A DNA stretch of 64,000 bases from Rheum nobile. Taxonomy: Eukaryota; Streptophyta; Magnoliopsida; Caryophyllales; Polygonaceae. The stretch is from NCBI GenBank assembly GCA_027886185.1, contig WOAB01000689.1:1116001-1180000 (forward strand). Reading direction: 5' to 3'. Within the stretch, counting starts at the first letter, position 1. Each line of letters starts with the position of its first letter. The notes beneath the pieces are model-generated. The model was not told the origin of the DNA, searched no databases, and saw only the letters and a list, made by a program, of their open reading frames with translations. Position numbers and translations under genes: made by a program. Positions 48,501 through 59,349 of the stretch are shown one piece after another.

Positions 48501-49693
48501 GATTTCTGTTACTCTAAATTTATATGCTGAAGAAAGGCATAAAACATGTTATAAGTGAACTCTTCCATGAATAGTAGGTATCATGTCTGAAAATATTATT
48601 TAGAATACCGTGTTTCTCATATGATCTAGCAATATGTCAAGCCCCAATATATATACTTTCAATGTAATTGTGCTGACAGAAGAAGAGGCAGTGACAAAAT
48701 TGAGTGGAAGGAAGATTCACTATGAGAAAACATTACTTTAACATAATCAGCATGGCCTGGGCAATCGACATGTGCGTAGTGTCTCTTTGCAGTCTCATAC
48801 TCCACATGGGCCTGTGAATGGGAAAATTGAAATTATCTCTGGTAAAATAGCACAAAGCAAGCTTTGAAAATGTAAAGCCAGACATAAACAAATGAGACTG
48901 AGGTAGGCATTCAAACCGTGGCAATGGTGATACCCCTCTTTTTCTCTTCAGGAGCCTTGTCAATTTCATCGAAAGCAACAGCTTTTGCTTTTCCTTCTTC
49001 CGCCAAAACCTAACAAGAGAAGGTCATTGAGAAGCGTAACGAATTTAAATGGTGCTTGTATTTATAGCATTCATGTTCCCAGTCACAGTTAGTTGAAGGC
49101 AAATTGCTCAGGTAAGATTAAACGTATAAAACTTGGATATACACAGAAGACGAAACATAAAAACTACAAACACGTTCTAATTATAATCCACCTTTGTTAT
49201 GGCTGCTGTCAAGGTAGTCTTCCCATGATCGACATGACCAATAGTTCCCACATTTACATGAGGTTTTCTGTTAGAAATGAAGACAAGAAGGAATTAAAAA
49301 GCTAAGAACATACACTCGGGAATTAACAGATTGAAAATCCATACAGTCAGATCAAAACATACAACTCAACTGTGTTAGTTTGACTATTTTATCTCTAGTT
49401 GCGAATTGAACATCTTACTCATTTATGTTCTCAAAACCTATCATTTCTCGTTTACAGATTGCAGCTCAGAACCAGATTCGGAACCAACAAACTTACGTTC
49501 TGGTAAAGGTAGCCATAGATCGCCACCACGAAAAGTAGCCGGAGGCAGCGGTACTGTCATTGCCGGAGAGTGGATCGGTAATGGCGGCGGAGCAGCCACG
49601 GGAAAGAGAACCTTGACAGGAGGAAATGTAGAGTTGCGAGGAGAAGGGAAGCAAGCGCTTGGAATTAGGGTTTCTGAGTACTACTGAAGCCAT
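45514..49693 (-). CDS. TUFA: Mitochondrial elongation factor Tu, copy 2
   Basis: This is the tandem duplicate of the gene at 31957-36205, same strand. Exons are 49693-49497, 49267-49192, 49009-48917, 48811-48737, 48428-48324, 48140-48050, 47918-47713, 47240-47157, 47027-46962, 46871-46809, 45977-45737 and 45584-45514. Every exon has exactly the length of its counterpart, again giving 455 codons plus stop, with GT-AG introns throughout. The presequence differs slightly ([17 protein letters not shown] against [17 protein letters not shown]). In exon 7 GTNDEIGR of copy 1 is GTNHEIGR here, a charge change after the G5 motif. Introns also align closely with a few small indels, so the duplication is recent. 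There is no stop or frameshift. Both copies should be imported into mitochondria; whether both are expressed cannot be read from the sequence. Confidence 0.95.
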
Positions 49694-49778
49694 TTCCGGA
49701 GAGACAGAGATCTGAGAATTGGGATGTAGAGGGAAGGAGGGTTTTAGTTTTTAGGGGGTTTTGAGGGTGCAATTGATT

Positions 49779-49797
49779 TGCTGCTGCTGCTGCTGCT
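49779..49797. repeat. Trinucleotide microsatellite (TGC)n
   Basis: About six TGC units lie some 90 bp upstream of the EF-Tu copy 2 start. Copy 1 has only a GATGCTGCTC remnant at the same place. Confidence 0.9.
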
Positions 49798-49945
49798 GGG
49801 TCAGAAACTACAAAACATCATATCCAGATTGTACGGGCCGGGTTTGAACCCGAATCTGGTATATCTTATCGATTCATATTATGCAAATGGAGAAAGTTCT
49901 CTGCGAAACGATTAATGAATTTATTTTGTGCAAGAAAATTAATAA

Positions 49946-51169
49946 GGGTCATCGAAAACCACCGGTTTAATAGGTTATATTGCCGATAACCTCATACCTC
50001 CGTTAGCCAAATATCACCCAACGCCACATTTCCGTCAAATCTCTGTTAAATCTGTGAAATGACTGAAATACCTTTTATTATTTTATTATATTTGAGGTTT
50101 TTTAACATTTTCCTTTGTGGATAATTTGGACCCGAATCATTTCTTGAAGACCCTATCAAAAGGGGCTGAATTTCCCATGGCGAATGTGAGCGATTAAAAT
50201 CTGAAATCGAAAGGGGTGAATCAAATTCGAATTTATAGGCTTGGAGACATAGGGGAGGAAATCGCGAAATTGGCATCCACAACCGCCTGAGCTGAATCTC
50301 TCATCAAACTTTGAATGGTCAGATACATGAGAGTCTCTCCCTTATCCATGGCTAAAAGCACTAGGAGTTTATCAAGCAATGATCTGGAGGGGTAGATATG
50401 AAAAAGGGGACAAAATTCTAGGGGGATACAAACAAACCCGATGGAGCGAACCAAAAAATCAGAAGGGTCGAAATCAAACCCAAAATAAAAAAGGATTGAA
50501 ATTCTAGGGTTTCTATTGAAATCGAAATGGGTGAATCAGACCTTACTTTGCCTATCAGAATAGAAACGATAGAAACGGGTTACAATCGTGAAAGCCTACG
50601 AAATTCTAGGGAATGAAATACCATTTGCCTTGCGCGTCAATTGATGAGGGAAACTGGCGGAGGTAGATAAGCGGCGGCTCCATGGTTGAGCACTGGTGGA
50701 GACAAGGTCGGGAACTACCACCTTCACATGAACTAGGTGGCGAGAAGGTAAGGAAGAAAAAGACGGCGGTGCTGGTGAAGTCGTGAAGAGGGAGCAAGGG
50801 TTGGATGGAGGGTTTGCAGTGTGCACAGAGAGGAGGAAGAAAGAAGGTATGGGTTGAGTTTTTTTAACTTTTATATATTTTCTTTGCTTTTTTATTTTTA
50901 TTCTATACTTTTATGAATCAGTGTTTGATTTACTCAGTAAAAATAATAATTAGTAGACTATAAAAAAGGTTAAAATAGCTTAAATAATGTTAAAATATTA
51001 AAGGGTAAATATGTCTTTCCATATTTTAACGGAAGAAGACGGAACTGTTAAAGTAGGTGGTATATGGCTAACAGAGGCCGATATCGGGGTGATTTTCGAT
51101 AAATGGTGAAAGGTCGGGTGATTATCGATAATATGACTTATTGGGCGAGTGGTTTTCGGTATTTGACCC
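49946..51169. mobile_element. Mutator-like TIR element, 1,224 bp
   Basis: The flanks AATTAATAA (49937-49945) and AATTGATAA (51170-51178) form a 9 bp duplication with one change. The ends GGGTCA and TGACCC are inverted, and the inverted similarity continues for about 100 bp (CGAAAACCAC, AATA(G/A)GT(T/C)ATATT, TGTTAGCCA-like segments). The interior has minus-strand ORFs of 63-78 codons, one Ser/Pro-rich, with no recognised domain. A captured host fragment is possible. It lies about 250 bp upstream of the EF-Tu copy 2 start. Confidence 0.8.
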
Positions 51170-51178
51170 AATTGATAA

Positions 51179-51461
51179 ACACTAATGAATTCATATTATT
51201 TTAATAAAAAATAAGTAATATATTTGGGAGAAAATTATGTAAACGGTTACTTAGGTGTGGACGTGAGAAAGTTGTGTTCATATGAACATACATGCAGAAA
51301 GTGTTTGCACACACATATGTTCATATACTTTCTAGTATGTGCGCATATGTTATTTAATTTGTACTCATATGCTTCTTTAAGATATGTTTGATAAAATGAT
51401 GTTGATACTTATGTTATGATGATATTGATGATGATGCTGAATTTAGTATTTAATAACTTTT
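51179..51461. other. Unassigned intergenic DNA
   Basis: AT-rich sequence with several CATATG-containing phrases (TGTTCATATGAACATA, ACATATGTTCATATAC) between two mobile elements. No ORF or clear repeat unit. Confidence 0.3.
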
Positions 51462-52540
51462 TTGACCACCTACATTTATTTTTATTTTTATTTTTTGATG
51501 AGGAAAGATTTCAAGGTATCCGACATAACAACATCGGGTAGCTCGAGAGGTCGATAAAATCGGCGTCGGTACAAACCGAACAGCAAGAACCAAAGACAAA
51601 CAAAGAAATTACAACGAAGCAAAGAAGAAAAACAAATCTAAGGCAGGCAGGGAGTCAAACACGACTCAAAGGTGCCACCGGGAAATGGTCAAAACAGGAA
51701 CACCTGCGGAAGTGCTGAACGGGCTACATTGACGTTGCCTTCACCTAGATGAAGGATCTTCAGGAGCCTCAACCATGACGTTGTCCTCGTTCGAGAGGGG
51801 TCTTCATTCAGCCACAGACACGACCACGACCACACTGGCGACTCAGCCAGAACCCAAGATTTATTCCACAAAGCCGCGAGAATTTTGCCACCCATGCTTG
51901 ATCAAACAGAAAATAAAAAAGGTTAACAAGGGTAAAATTAATGAGATTGAATCCATCAATTTGTTCTTGACGAGGGTTGAGAAGATAGTAAAGGTTTGGA
52001 TTTGGTGCACCCCAAAGGGGATTAAAAGAATAATCCTTTCTTTTTTCTTAGTTTGGTCCGTAAGGGAACCACGACCATTGAATTTGAGATTTAGCCAATT
52101 TGTTTAGTTTGGTCTTAGGGTAACAAAAAGCTTGAGAATTAGGCTTTTCGGCCCACTACCCAAACCCAGATTTAAATATGGGAAATAGGGTTAGGGGAGC
52201 AGCAACCACATCGGTTGCTCTGCGGCGGCGCCGTTGATCTCGGCGGATGCGATCACGTCGGGGTGGACGGTGAGGGTTGACGTGGTCACCTACGTCGTTT
52301 GTCTGGTGGTCGGGGGTTGCTTGGAGGTGAATAATTTACGGTTTTTGACCGTCTGATTTGTGCATTAACACAAACCATATTTTCCTTTTTTGGTTTGCCT
52401 TTGTATGAAAAGGAGTCAAAAGAGACCAAGCGTATTCAATACGCTGCTTTCAAAAATATCAAAAGGAATTAAAGTTTTCCTTTCATCCTCCCAAAACAGC
52501 ATGCACATCGGACAAGGAAAACGCAGCAATTGAGAGGGAG

Positions 52541-52760
52541 GTGGAGTGGGAGGTTATCCCAAATTTTTTGTTTGAAAGATTTCTCTTTCAATAATGGAGT
52601 GGGAGGTTATCCCAAAACTTTTGTTTGAGGGATTTCTCTTTCAATGGTAAAATTGGAGGTTATCCCAAAGCTTTTAAGCTTCAATGGTGGAGCGGATCTA
52701 GCCATGATAGATCTTGGATCTGGCCTGGATCTGGCCTTGGGGAGGTTATCCCATAGATTT
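52541..52760. repeat. Short tandem repeat with GGAGGTTATCCCAAA units
   Basis: GGAGGTTATCCCA occurs four times, near 52550, 52605, 52648 and 52741. The first three are followed by TTTGTTTGA or a degenerate form, then a TTTCTCTTTCAAT segment, giving a unit of about 50-55 bp. Confidence 0.75.
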
Positions 52761-52860
52761 TGCGGTTTAGTATTGTCTTTATACGAGGGATTTTGGATCT
52801 GGCCATGATAGATTACATATCTGAGGGATATGGGAGTGGGAGTGGGAGTGGGAGAGGGCC

Positions 52861-53125
52861 GCCGACGTCTTCAACCTCATCTACCACCCCAAGGCCCCTT
52901 CCTTCTCCGTCAAGCGCGTCTCCGTCAACGGCAACAACGCCAGTCTCCGAGAAACACGACGGTGTACACAACGAAGCTCGCAGGAGGCGACATCGTGTTG
53001 TCGAACTCTAACAGGGGCAAGCTCGCCGGAGAGCAAAAGAAATAGCGGGTGCCGCTGAAGAAGACGGTGGAGCTTCCGGTGAGGGTGCGGGTGAGGAGTT
53101 TGAAGATGTGGAAGAGGGGGTTGAG
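52861..53125 (+). pseudogene. NHL/LEA_2-like protein fragment, frameshifted
   Basis: From 52861 one frame reads ADVFNLIYHPKAPSFSVKRV followed by SVNG, which resembles the start of the extracellular LEA_2 domain of NDR1/HIN1-like plant proteins. A frameshift near 52930 moves the reading to NTTVYTTKLAGGDIVLSN and, after a stop, VPLKKTVELPVRVRV with SLKMWK, like the end of that domain. The N-terminal membrane anchor is missing, and a (GGGAGT)n-type Ser/Gly stretch precedes it. It lies antisense inside the retroelement 51478-53283. It may be a captured copy of a host gene; the family call is from general resemblance, not a search. Confidence 0.5.
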
Positions 53126-53299
53126 AGGCTGGTGGCTGGCGGGAGGGGAAATGGGGCTGGTGGCTGGGTTGTTTAGGGTTGAAGAAATGGGTAGAGATTG
53201 GTAGAAATGGGGTTTTTAGAGAGAAGGCAGAGTCCTTCTCTCTAAGGCAGGTGTTGGGATTATCCTCTATTCCTCTCAAATTCTTGACCACCTACATTT

Positions 53300-54437
53300 G
53301 CATGTACTGATGCTCTTCTATTTTCTTTATTTTTGCTACAGTACTTCATCCTCATCTTTTTTGTTGCAGAACAAAAATCAAAGTTCCCCTAGAATTTTCT
53401 TTCACATCGACATCTTCATCTTTTCACTACAAATTTTCTTTCACACATCAAATTAAAGTTCTCCCAAATTCAACATCTAGTTGAATCCTCTACATTGAAA
53501 ACTAAAAGTGAGGCCACCGTCGCTGTCTAGTGAGATTGTCGCCGCCGCTTCTTGTCGGAGGTGCGAAGTCGGCGAGATCTCGAGCTCAACGAACCATGTC
53601 GTCACCGCCGGAGACATCTTCGTCGTTGAAGAGTTGTGAATTGGTGGTGATGTTCAATCTAGATATGTACGTGTTGCCAGGAGGAATGGATGAGGCGGCG
53701 GCAGGCCGACAAGGAAGTGTTGAAAAGAGCTTGCGATGGAGGAATTTCCAACCTAGACCAGCCATCTTTCCATTAGTTTTTCTGTTTGACTGCAGTAGCT
53801 TCGTCGGTAGGAGGAAGGACGGGGACATATAGCGTAATTTTTTTAAACAATTGTGAGATGAGTACCAAAAGTAGGGGATGCAAGCTTTTTTAGACCCTTT
53901 TTTAAGTGGAGGAAAGCACTTGAAAGAAGATTTAAGCATTCATCGTCACTCACAACCCATCAAATACTTATTTTGAGGGGGGGGGGGGGGGGACACCATG
54001 AAGTAGATGAACTAGAAGAATGCACTAATAAGCACTCAGTCGAACAAACCCCAAGATATGTTCATATGCTCCTAAGTGGCTACTAAGTGTAAATATGTAC
54101 CCTTAGAACATGTACATACACTCTCTATACGTGCATACGTTTTCATAGTAAGTTGCATATATTACTATGTGTGCATACGCTTCCTCACCTTATATATTTT
54201 GTGTTAAAGGTGAATATAGGATATTGTTCAAATGTAAACAATATCTCTCATGACGGCTCTGATACAATGGATTTCCATGCTATGGTGCATTTATTTGTAG
54301 TTATGGTGCACATTTGTTTATAGTTGTGGTGCACGTTTATTTATATTGTGATGCATATCATACTACACTGGTGCCTTCCATTGTATGGTATGGTGCACAT
54401 TTGTTTGTAATTGTGGTGCACGTCATACTACACTATA
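53300..54437. other. Unassigned region with a 100-codon ORF and GTGCAC tandem repeat
   Basis: An ORF at 53530-53832 (100 codons) has no recognised domain and starts in GC-rich sequence. A homopolymer of about 17 G lies near 53977-53993. From 54270 to 54435 the phrase TATGGTGCACATTTGTTTAT recurs about four times in varied form, then is interrupted at 54438 by a Helitron; GTGCACCACAT-type sequence reappears beyond it near 56690-56735. No gene is assigned. Confidence 0.4.
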
Positions 54438-56536
54438 TCTATATACTACTACTAAAGCCATAACTATCTCTCCTAGATGTCAACCTTCTAGCTATGTCAA
54501 ATCATCAACTTAATTAACTCATTTACCTATTTGCCCTTTCATTATTTTACAAATTAAAGCCCAAATTCAATCTAAATTAGATATATCTTTCTTACCATAT
54601 ATATAAGTAGTACCTTATATATTATATATAGGTGATATCATTGTAGATGAATAAAGAAAGCTATATTATAAAAAAAACTAGGTAAAATATATGAAATTCT
54701 TACTTTACATTCTTTTATATCAATATAAATTCATATTGTTTAGGAATATATTATCTAAAGTTTATTAAAAAAATATAATTAAATACATTGTTTAGTCTTA
54801 TTAACTTTTAATCATTTCTAGAAATCAAGGTTCGTAAATCGTTTATTCCTCTTACCTTCAAGTAATCAATTTTAGAAAACAACATAAAAATTCTCCTATG
54901 CGCTAGATCATTTTTAAAACTTTTATTTACATTACTACGAAAAATTTAAGATACAAAAAATATTTATGAAATGCTTTTACATCTTAAAAATAATTATTAT
55001 TATCATTACAAATAATAATATTATTATTAAAATAGCATATAAATAATACTTATTTTCTTGATAACAATTGTAAAGATAGTTATTGATTATAAATCCCAAG
55101 TTATATTTCTTTATAAAATCTTACAAAAATCATTCTTTATCTATTCTAGTTTTAATATAGTTATAATGACATTCTTACAAAATCATTCTTTATCTATAAT
55201 GGTTGATTTATATATTCCTACAATTTATATAACCTAGATAATTAAATACTTTTAACATAATCCACCATATATAATTCATAACACCACATTCTTACATACA
55301 CACATCTTTAATATAAGATTATCATTATAATAACGAATAATGTAAAAATATAATTGCTATGGTCTTGACCTTTTTCCTGATTGTAAATATCAAGCCGAAT
55401 TTCAATCTGGTATGATTATAATGCAATGATCTTTACTTAATTTTAGATAGTGACTTGTCTTGGTTTGATTATGATTGTAAATATCAAGCCGAATTTCAAT
55501 CTGGTATGATTATAATGCAATGATCTTTACTTAATTTTAGATAGTGACTTGTCTTGGTTTGATTAAGCAGGGGATATATTTATCCAAATTTAGTAATTAT
55601 GTTACTTAATATCTTTAAAATTAAAATAAAATATCACAACAAATTTGTTTATGGATTTGTTTTCAGTTTTTGACAAATTTTTCTCTCAAACTATAAACAA
55701 ATCTTTTAAGAAAGAAATTGAAAATTAAAAACATATATTTTTTATAAAAAAAAATGATTTGCGTGTCAAAAGGAGGTGAAGACACGTAATATATAGTAAA
55801 GATGCGTATTTTCGGAGGGACATATAGTCTTAGGAGGTTCCAATTAAGTAATTAAATAGTATATATATTGAACTTAATTAAAAAATTGGACATATTTTGT
55901 TGTGACCATTTATTATTTGGTATTTGCGAGTAGTTTATATGACATAATTAACATCAAGTTTTTTTGACTTTATTGTTATAAATGATGGTTTTATGTTCAC
56001 TTGGTAATATTAAGAAAAACTAACTTTTAGATTCGAAAAAAATAAAACAAAACTCAAAAATTATAAATTGGTGGTCAAACGATTGCATATATACCTTAAT
56101 TGATCCACTTTTTTGTTATAATTTCTATAAAGGTGGTAAAGTGAACGTTAGAGGTTTGTCTGAACTGATGACATGAAGAAAGAAAATATATCGTGTTATA
56201 AACCGATAGAATCTAATATTCTTTTACAATATCATTAGTCTAATCAAAATTTTAAAGTTCACCTCATTACTTTCATTGAAATTGTCACTTGAAAATTTGA
56301 ATTATTTTATTTTTCAGCATATATATAGATAGATAGATAGATAGATGCCTATAATTTGACAACTAATATACAATATATGAAGTTCATATTATATTTTTAT
56401 CGATATAGAATCGTTTGTATTATTTAAAGATATTTTTCTAATATCAATGAATTAAAATAGATAATTAACTCATACTTAAAAATAAAATAAAATTTAATGA
56501 AAAAAGCCTCGTGCAAGGCACGAGTAATTCAACTAG
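54438..56536 (+). mobile_element. Non-autonomous Helitron, 2.1 kb
   Basis: It starts TCTATATACTACTACTAAAG at 54438 after an A. It ends with the hairpin CTCGTGC-AAG-GCACGAG, a short spacer and CTAG at 56533-56536, followed by T. All the classical Helitron marks are present and there is no target duplication. It is AT-rich, without an ORF over 60 codons, so it depends on another element for movement. It also contains a 94 bp tandem duplication and a GATA microsatellite near 56323-56345. Confidence 0.8.
55379..55566. repeat. Identical 94 bp tandem duplication
   Basis: The 94 bases from 55379 are repeated at once from 55473 without a visible difference. Both copies run from GATTGTAAATATCAAGCC to GTCTTGGTTTGATT. 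The identity points to a recent event within the Helitron. Confidence 0.9.
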
Positions 56537-56544
56537 TATTTACT

Positions 56545-56938
56545 TGTAACTGATCAGTCAACGTCAGTTGATGGGCGGTCAACAACAGTCAACATCGGTC
56601 GACGAGCAGTCAACGAAAATCAATGTCAGTCGGCGATCAGTCAACGACAATCAACGCCACAAAATGTTGGGTCGTTGGAAGCCCAATGTGGTGCACAATT
56701 GTACATCACATTATACATGAATGTGCACCACATGTCCACATTATACATGAACATCAATTCACATTTGATAATTTCTCCGTGAATATATGTGTTTTTATTT
56801 TAGAAAAAAATACCCGATAGTGACAATTTGTCGGATGGATGTTTTCCTTTGACTTGACGTTCATTTATGAGGTAATTTGTCATTCTCGATCAACCCCCGA
56901 ATTTTAGAAAATGAATAAGTAACCCAGAATATCTTGAT
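56545..56938. repeat. CAGTCAACG-type short repeats and flanking intergenic DNA
   Basis: Between 56552 and 56660 CAGTCAAC or a near form occurs about six times (CAGTCAACGTCAGT, CAACAGTCAACAT, GCAGTCAACGAA, TCAGTCAACGAC). Two ACATTATACATGAA units follow at 56706-56750. A 65-codon ORF at 56623 runs through these repeats and is not thought to be a gene. The remainder to 56938 holds nothing recognised. Confidence 0.6.
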
Positions 56939-57290
56939 CACCTGTAGAAGCAGAGTATCGTTCCATGGTAGTTACTTCCTATGAGCTCATTTGGCTAAAG
57001 GCTTTACTCTCCTCACTTGGTGTTCGACACTCATCTCTTATATGCTTGATGTGTGAAAATCAAGTCGTGCTTCACATTGATGCAAACTCGGGGTTTCAAG
57101 AACGCAATAAGCATATTGAGATTGATTGTCGTTTTGTGCATGATCTCCCCCAATATGCATGGTGCCATCACGACTTATTATGTGCACTCCTTTGCTTGTT
57201 GATATCTTCATCCAGGCATTGCGTCAACAACCTTTCACCTATCTTCTTTACAAGTTAGACATTCATAATCTGCATACTCCAACTTTAAAA
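56939..57290 (+). pseudogene. Ty1/copia RNase H fragment
   Basis: The frame reads EAEYRSM, SYELIWLKALLSSLGVRH, CENQVVLHIDANSGF and ERNKHIEIDCRFVHD. This is the RNase H end of a copia polyprotein (family pattern AEYRA...ELxWLxxLL...CDNxxAxxIAxNPxxHxRTKHIEIDxHFVR). After a frameshift near 57160 another frame gives QQPFTYLLYKLDIHNLHTPT, the usual copia C-terminus. Only about 110 residues remain and no LTR is visible, so this is a relic. Confidence 0.8.
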
Positions 57291-57317
57291 AAGAAAAGAA
57301 AAAAGAAGTAGATAGTA

Positions 57318-57870
57318 TTATAAAAGATAAAATTTCTCTAGGTTTATAATGCCTTGCAGAAAATTATCAGTAAACATTACATATGATTCAATATCAAACA
57401 GTAGGCGAGCTACAAAATGTGCTACTACATTCCCCTTTCTAAGAACATGAGAAAGTGAAACATTAGTAAACAAAGGAAAAAGACTAGCTATGTCTTCATA
57501 TATTAGATGAGTATAGGATAAGGAGAAGCTATGAGAATTGAGATGATTTACCAAAGACAGATCATCAGATTCAACATTGACCAGAGAAAACCCTAAGGAA
57601 GAAGCAATTTCCAAACCAAACTGAAGTGCCTTCGCTTCAGCCCAAGCAACCTCCCAAGTAATGAACAAACCTCTAGATGCCACTGCCAACAACTTTCTTG
57701 CAGAATCTCTAAACACAACTCCCAAACCAATCCATCCACCTTCAAAAACTGCCGCATATGTGTTCATCTTGACATAATTTTGTAAAGGTGGCTGCCATTT
57801 TGATATATAAGATTTTTTTGCATGTTTAATTTGGAGAACATCATCACAAAGAGCGTGATTATAATCAACA
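57318..57870 (-). pseudogene. RNase H-like domain (RVT_3), LINE-derived remnant
   Basis: A 149-codon minus-strand ORF (57767-57318) extends upstream in frame through WQPPLQNYVKMNTYAAVFEG, the usual start of the RNase H domain at the end of plant LINE polyproteins (WxPP...KxNxDAA). It continues with GLGVVFRDSARKLLAVASRG, EAKALQFGLEIASSLGF, VESDDLSLVNHLNS and SHVLRKGNVVAHFVARLL, which match the domain's later blocks. The ORF is intact, but reverse transcriptase is absent. Upstream it is cut by the CACTA element at 57871. It could be a 5'-truncated LINE or a host RNase H-like gene fragment. Confidence 0.75.
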
Positions 57871-58319
57871 CTAGTGGAAAAAACACTTTTTGAGGCTCCC
57901 TTTTAGAGGCGTACATAGTTCAAAACGCCTCAACAACGACTTAGGCAATCACTTTTTTTGGTTTTTGAGGCGGATAATTAATTTATACGCCTCAAAAACA
58001 TCTTTTGAGACGAGCAAATTAATATACGCCTCAACAAGTATCCAAAAAAACATTTCCCGCTAAAGTATTAGAGGCGGGCCAGGGTAAGGCCCGCCTCTAA
58101 TGCTAACTAATTGAGGCGGGCCAAGTAGCCCGCCTCAATTAAAGCTTGTTGAGGCGGGCCTCTTAAAGCCCGCCTCAACAAGTATGTCCAATAGAGGCGG
58201 GCATGTAAGACCCGCCTCTATTAGACCATTACTCGGCCGAGTCTCTGCCGACTCGGCCGAGTCGTAATACTTATAGAGGCGGGCGTGTTAGGCCCATCTC
58301 TATAAGCTCAACCCTAATT

Positions 58320-59340
58320 AAAAAAAAAAAACAGCTGCGTGCGCTTTCATTTTCCTCTTCGTATCCTCCTCTTCGTCTTCAATTCGTTCGTCCCGAGCTC
58401 CGACTTCATCGATCTCCTCCGTCTTCCCTACTTCATCGATCTCCTTTGTCTTCCCGACTTCATCGATCTCCTCCGTATTCGCCGAGCTCCGTCTTTCCGA
58501 GCTCATCGACGTCATCCTTTCCGCCTCCGAGATCGGCGAACTGTCACCGCCTTCGCTCACGACTTCCGTCTACCCCAGCTTTCCGCTCGATTTCCCCCTT
58601 CTGTTACTTCGAATCACCGCTACGAAGAAGACGAAAGCCAAAAGAATTAACGGAGACAAGAAGCCCTAATTTCCTTTCAGTTAAGTTTTCTCCCACGTCT
58701 CTTCTATTTTCTTCTTCACTTTCTCCATTTCCTTGCTTTTTATCTCTACATCCTCCAAGTTTTTAGCTTCATTTTGAAGGGTGGCCGACGGGAGGGTGGA
58801 GTTGGACGCTGACGACGCGGTTGGTGTAGGGTGAATCTGATGAGAGGTTGATGAACGTCATCGAGGTAATCGGGTGTGAAATCATGTACGATTTGAGAAT
58901 TAGGGTTATGAAATTTTTATTTGGGGGGGCACACGATTTGAGAGATGTGTGCGTCTGTGTAGGGTGAAATCATATACGATATGAGAATTAGGGTTATGAA
59001 ATTTTCTTGAAAATTATCGCTTATCCATTGTTAACTGTCTATGGATTTTTGTTTTCTTGCATTGGTTGTATCCATTTGTAGAGGTATAGTTGATGAAGGA
59101 AAGATTTGCAAAGCTGTTGCTTGGAGAGGACATGTCTGGAGGAGGGAAGGGTGTTTGCACTGCCCTTGCTTCAAATGCTATTACAAATCTTGCTGGTACA
59201 AAATAACAGTTGCCTCAATTTGTGCATTATAGTTTGGTTCATATGTGTGGAAACCATACAAACAAGTCTATGAAGATTTTGTTACAACTTACCTTATAAA
59301 TCAATCAGATTTTAGTTACATTCACTATGTCAATTTTTTA
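58320..59340. other. GC-rich leader-like region inside the CACTA element
   Basis: At 58393-58485 the phrase GACTTCATCGATCTCCTCCGT is repeated about three times. The region resembles a 5' UTR and short exon of a captured gene: it is CT-rich and contains a plausible donor near 58680 (CAGTTAAG). At 59090-59200 two frames read EGKICKAVA and SGGGKGVCTALASNAITNLA, separated by a frameshift; I do not recognise this fragment. Confidence 0.4.
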
Positions 59341-59349
59341 ACTTTACAG

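Larger units (their letters stand above)
51478..53283 (-). mobile_element. Non-LTR-type retroelement with antisense gene cargo
   Basis: A 16 bp direct repeat, TTGACCACCTACATTT, lies at 51462-51477 and 53284-53299. Inside the left copy is a T-rich run (poly(A) on the minus strand) and the dispersed module (51490-51900) shared with 37170-37620 and 2060-2590. The rest of the 1.8 kb is unlike the other copies: a tandem repeat at 52541-52760 and an NHL/LEA_2-like fragment read on the plus strand. No reverse transcriptase is present. The structure fits retrotransposition by machinery supplied in trans. Confidence 0.7.

Noticed and set aside
52881..53291. 136-codon minus-strand Pro/His-rich ORF
   Set aside because: It is antisense to the NHL-like fragment, and its composition follows from the GC-rich repeats.
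58318..58766. Several ORFs of 80-106 codons in the CACTA element
   Set aside because: They overlap in both strands over a CT-rich tandem repeat and have Ser/Pro/Arg composition typical of such DNA.
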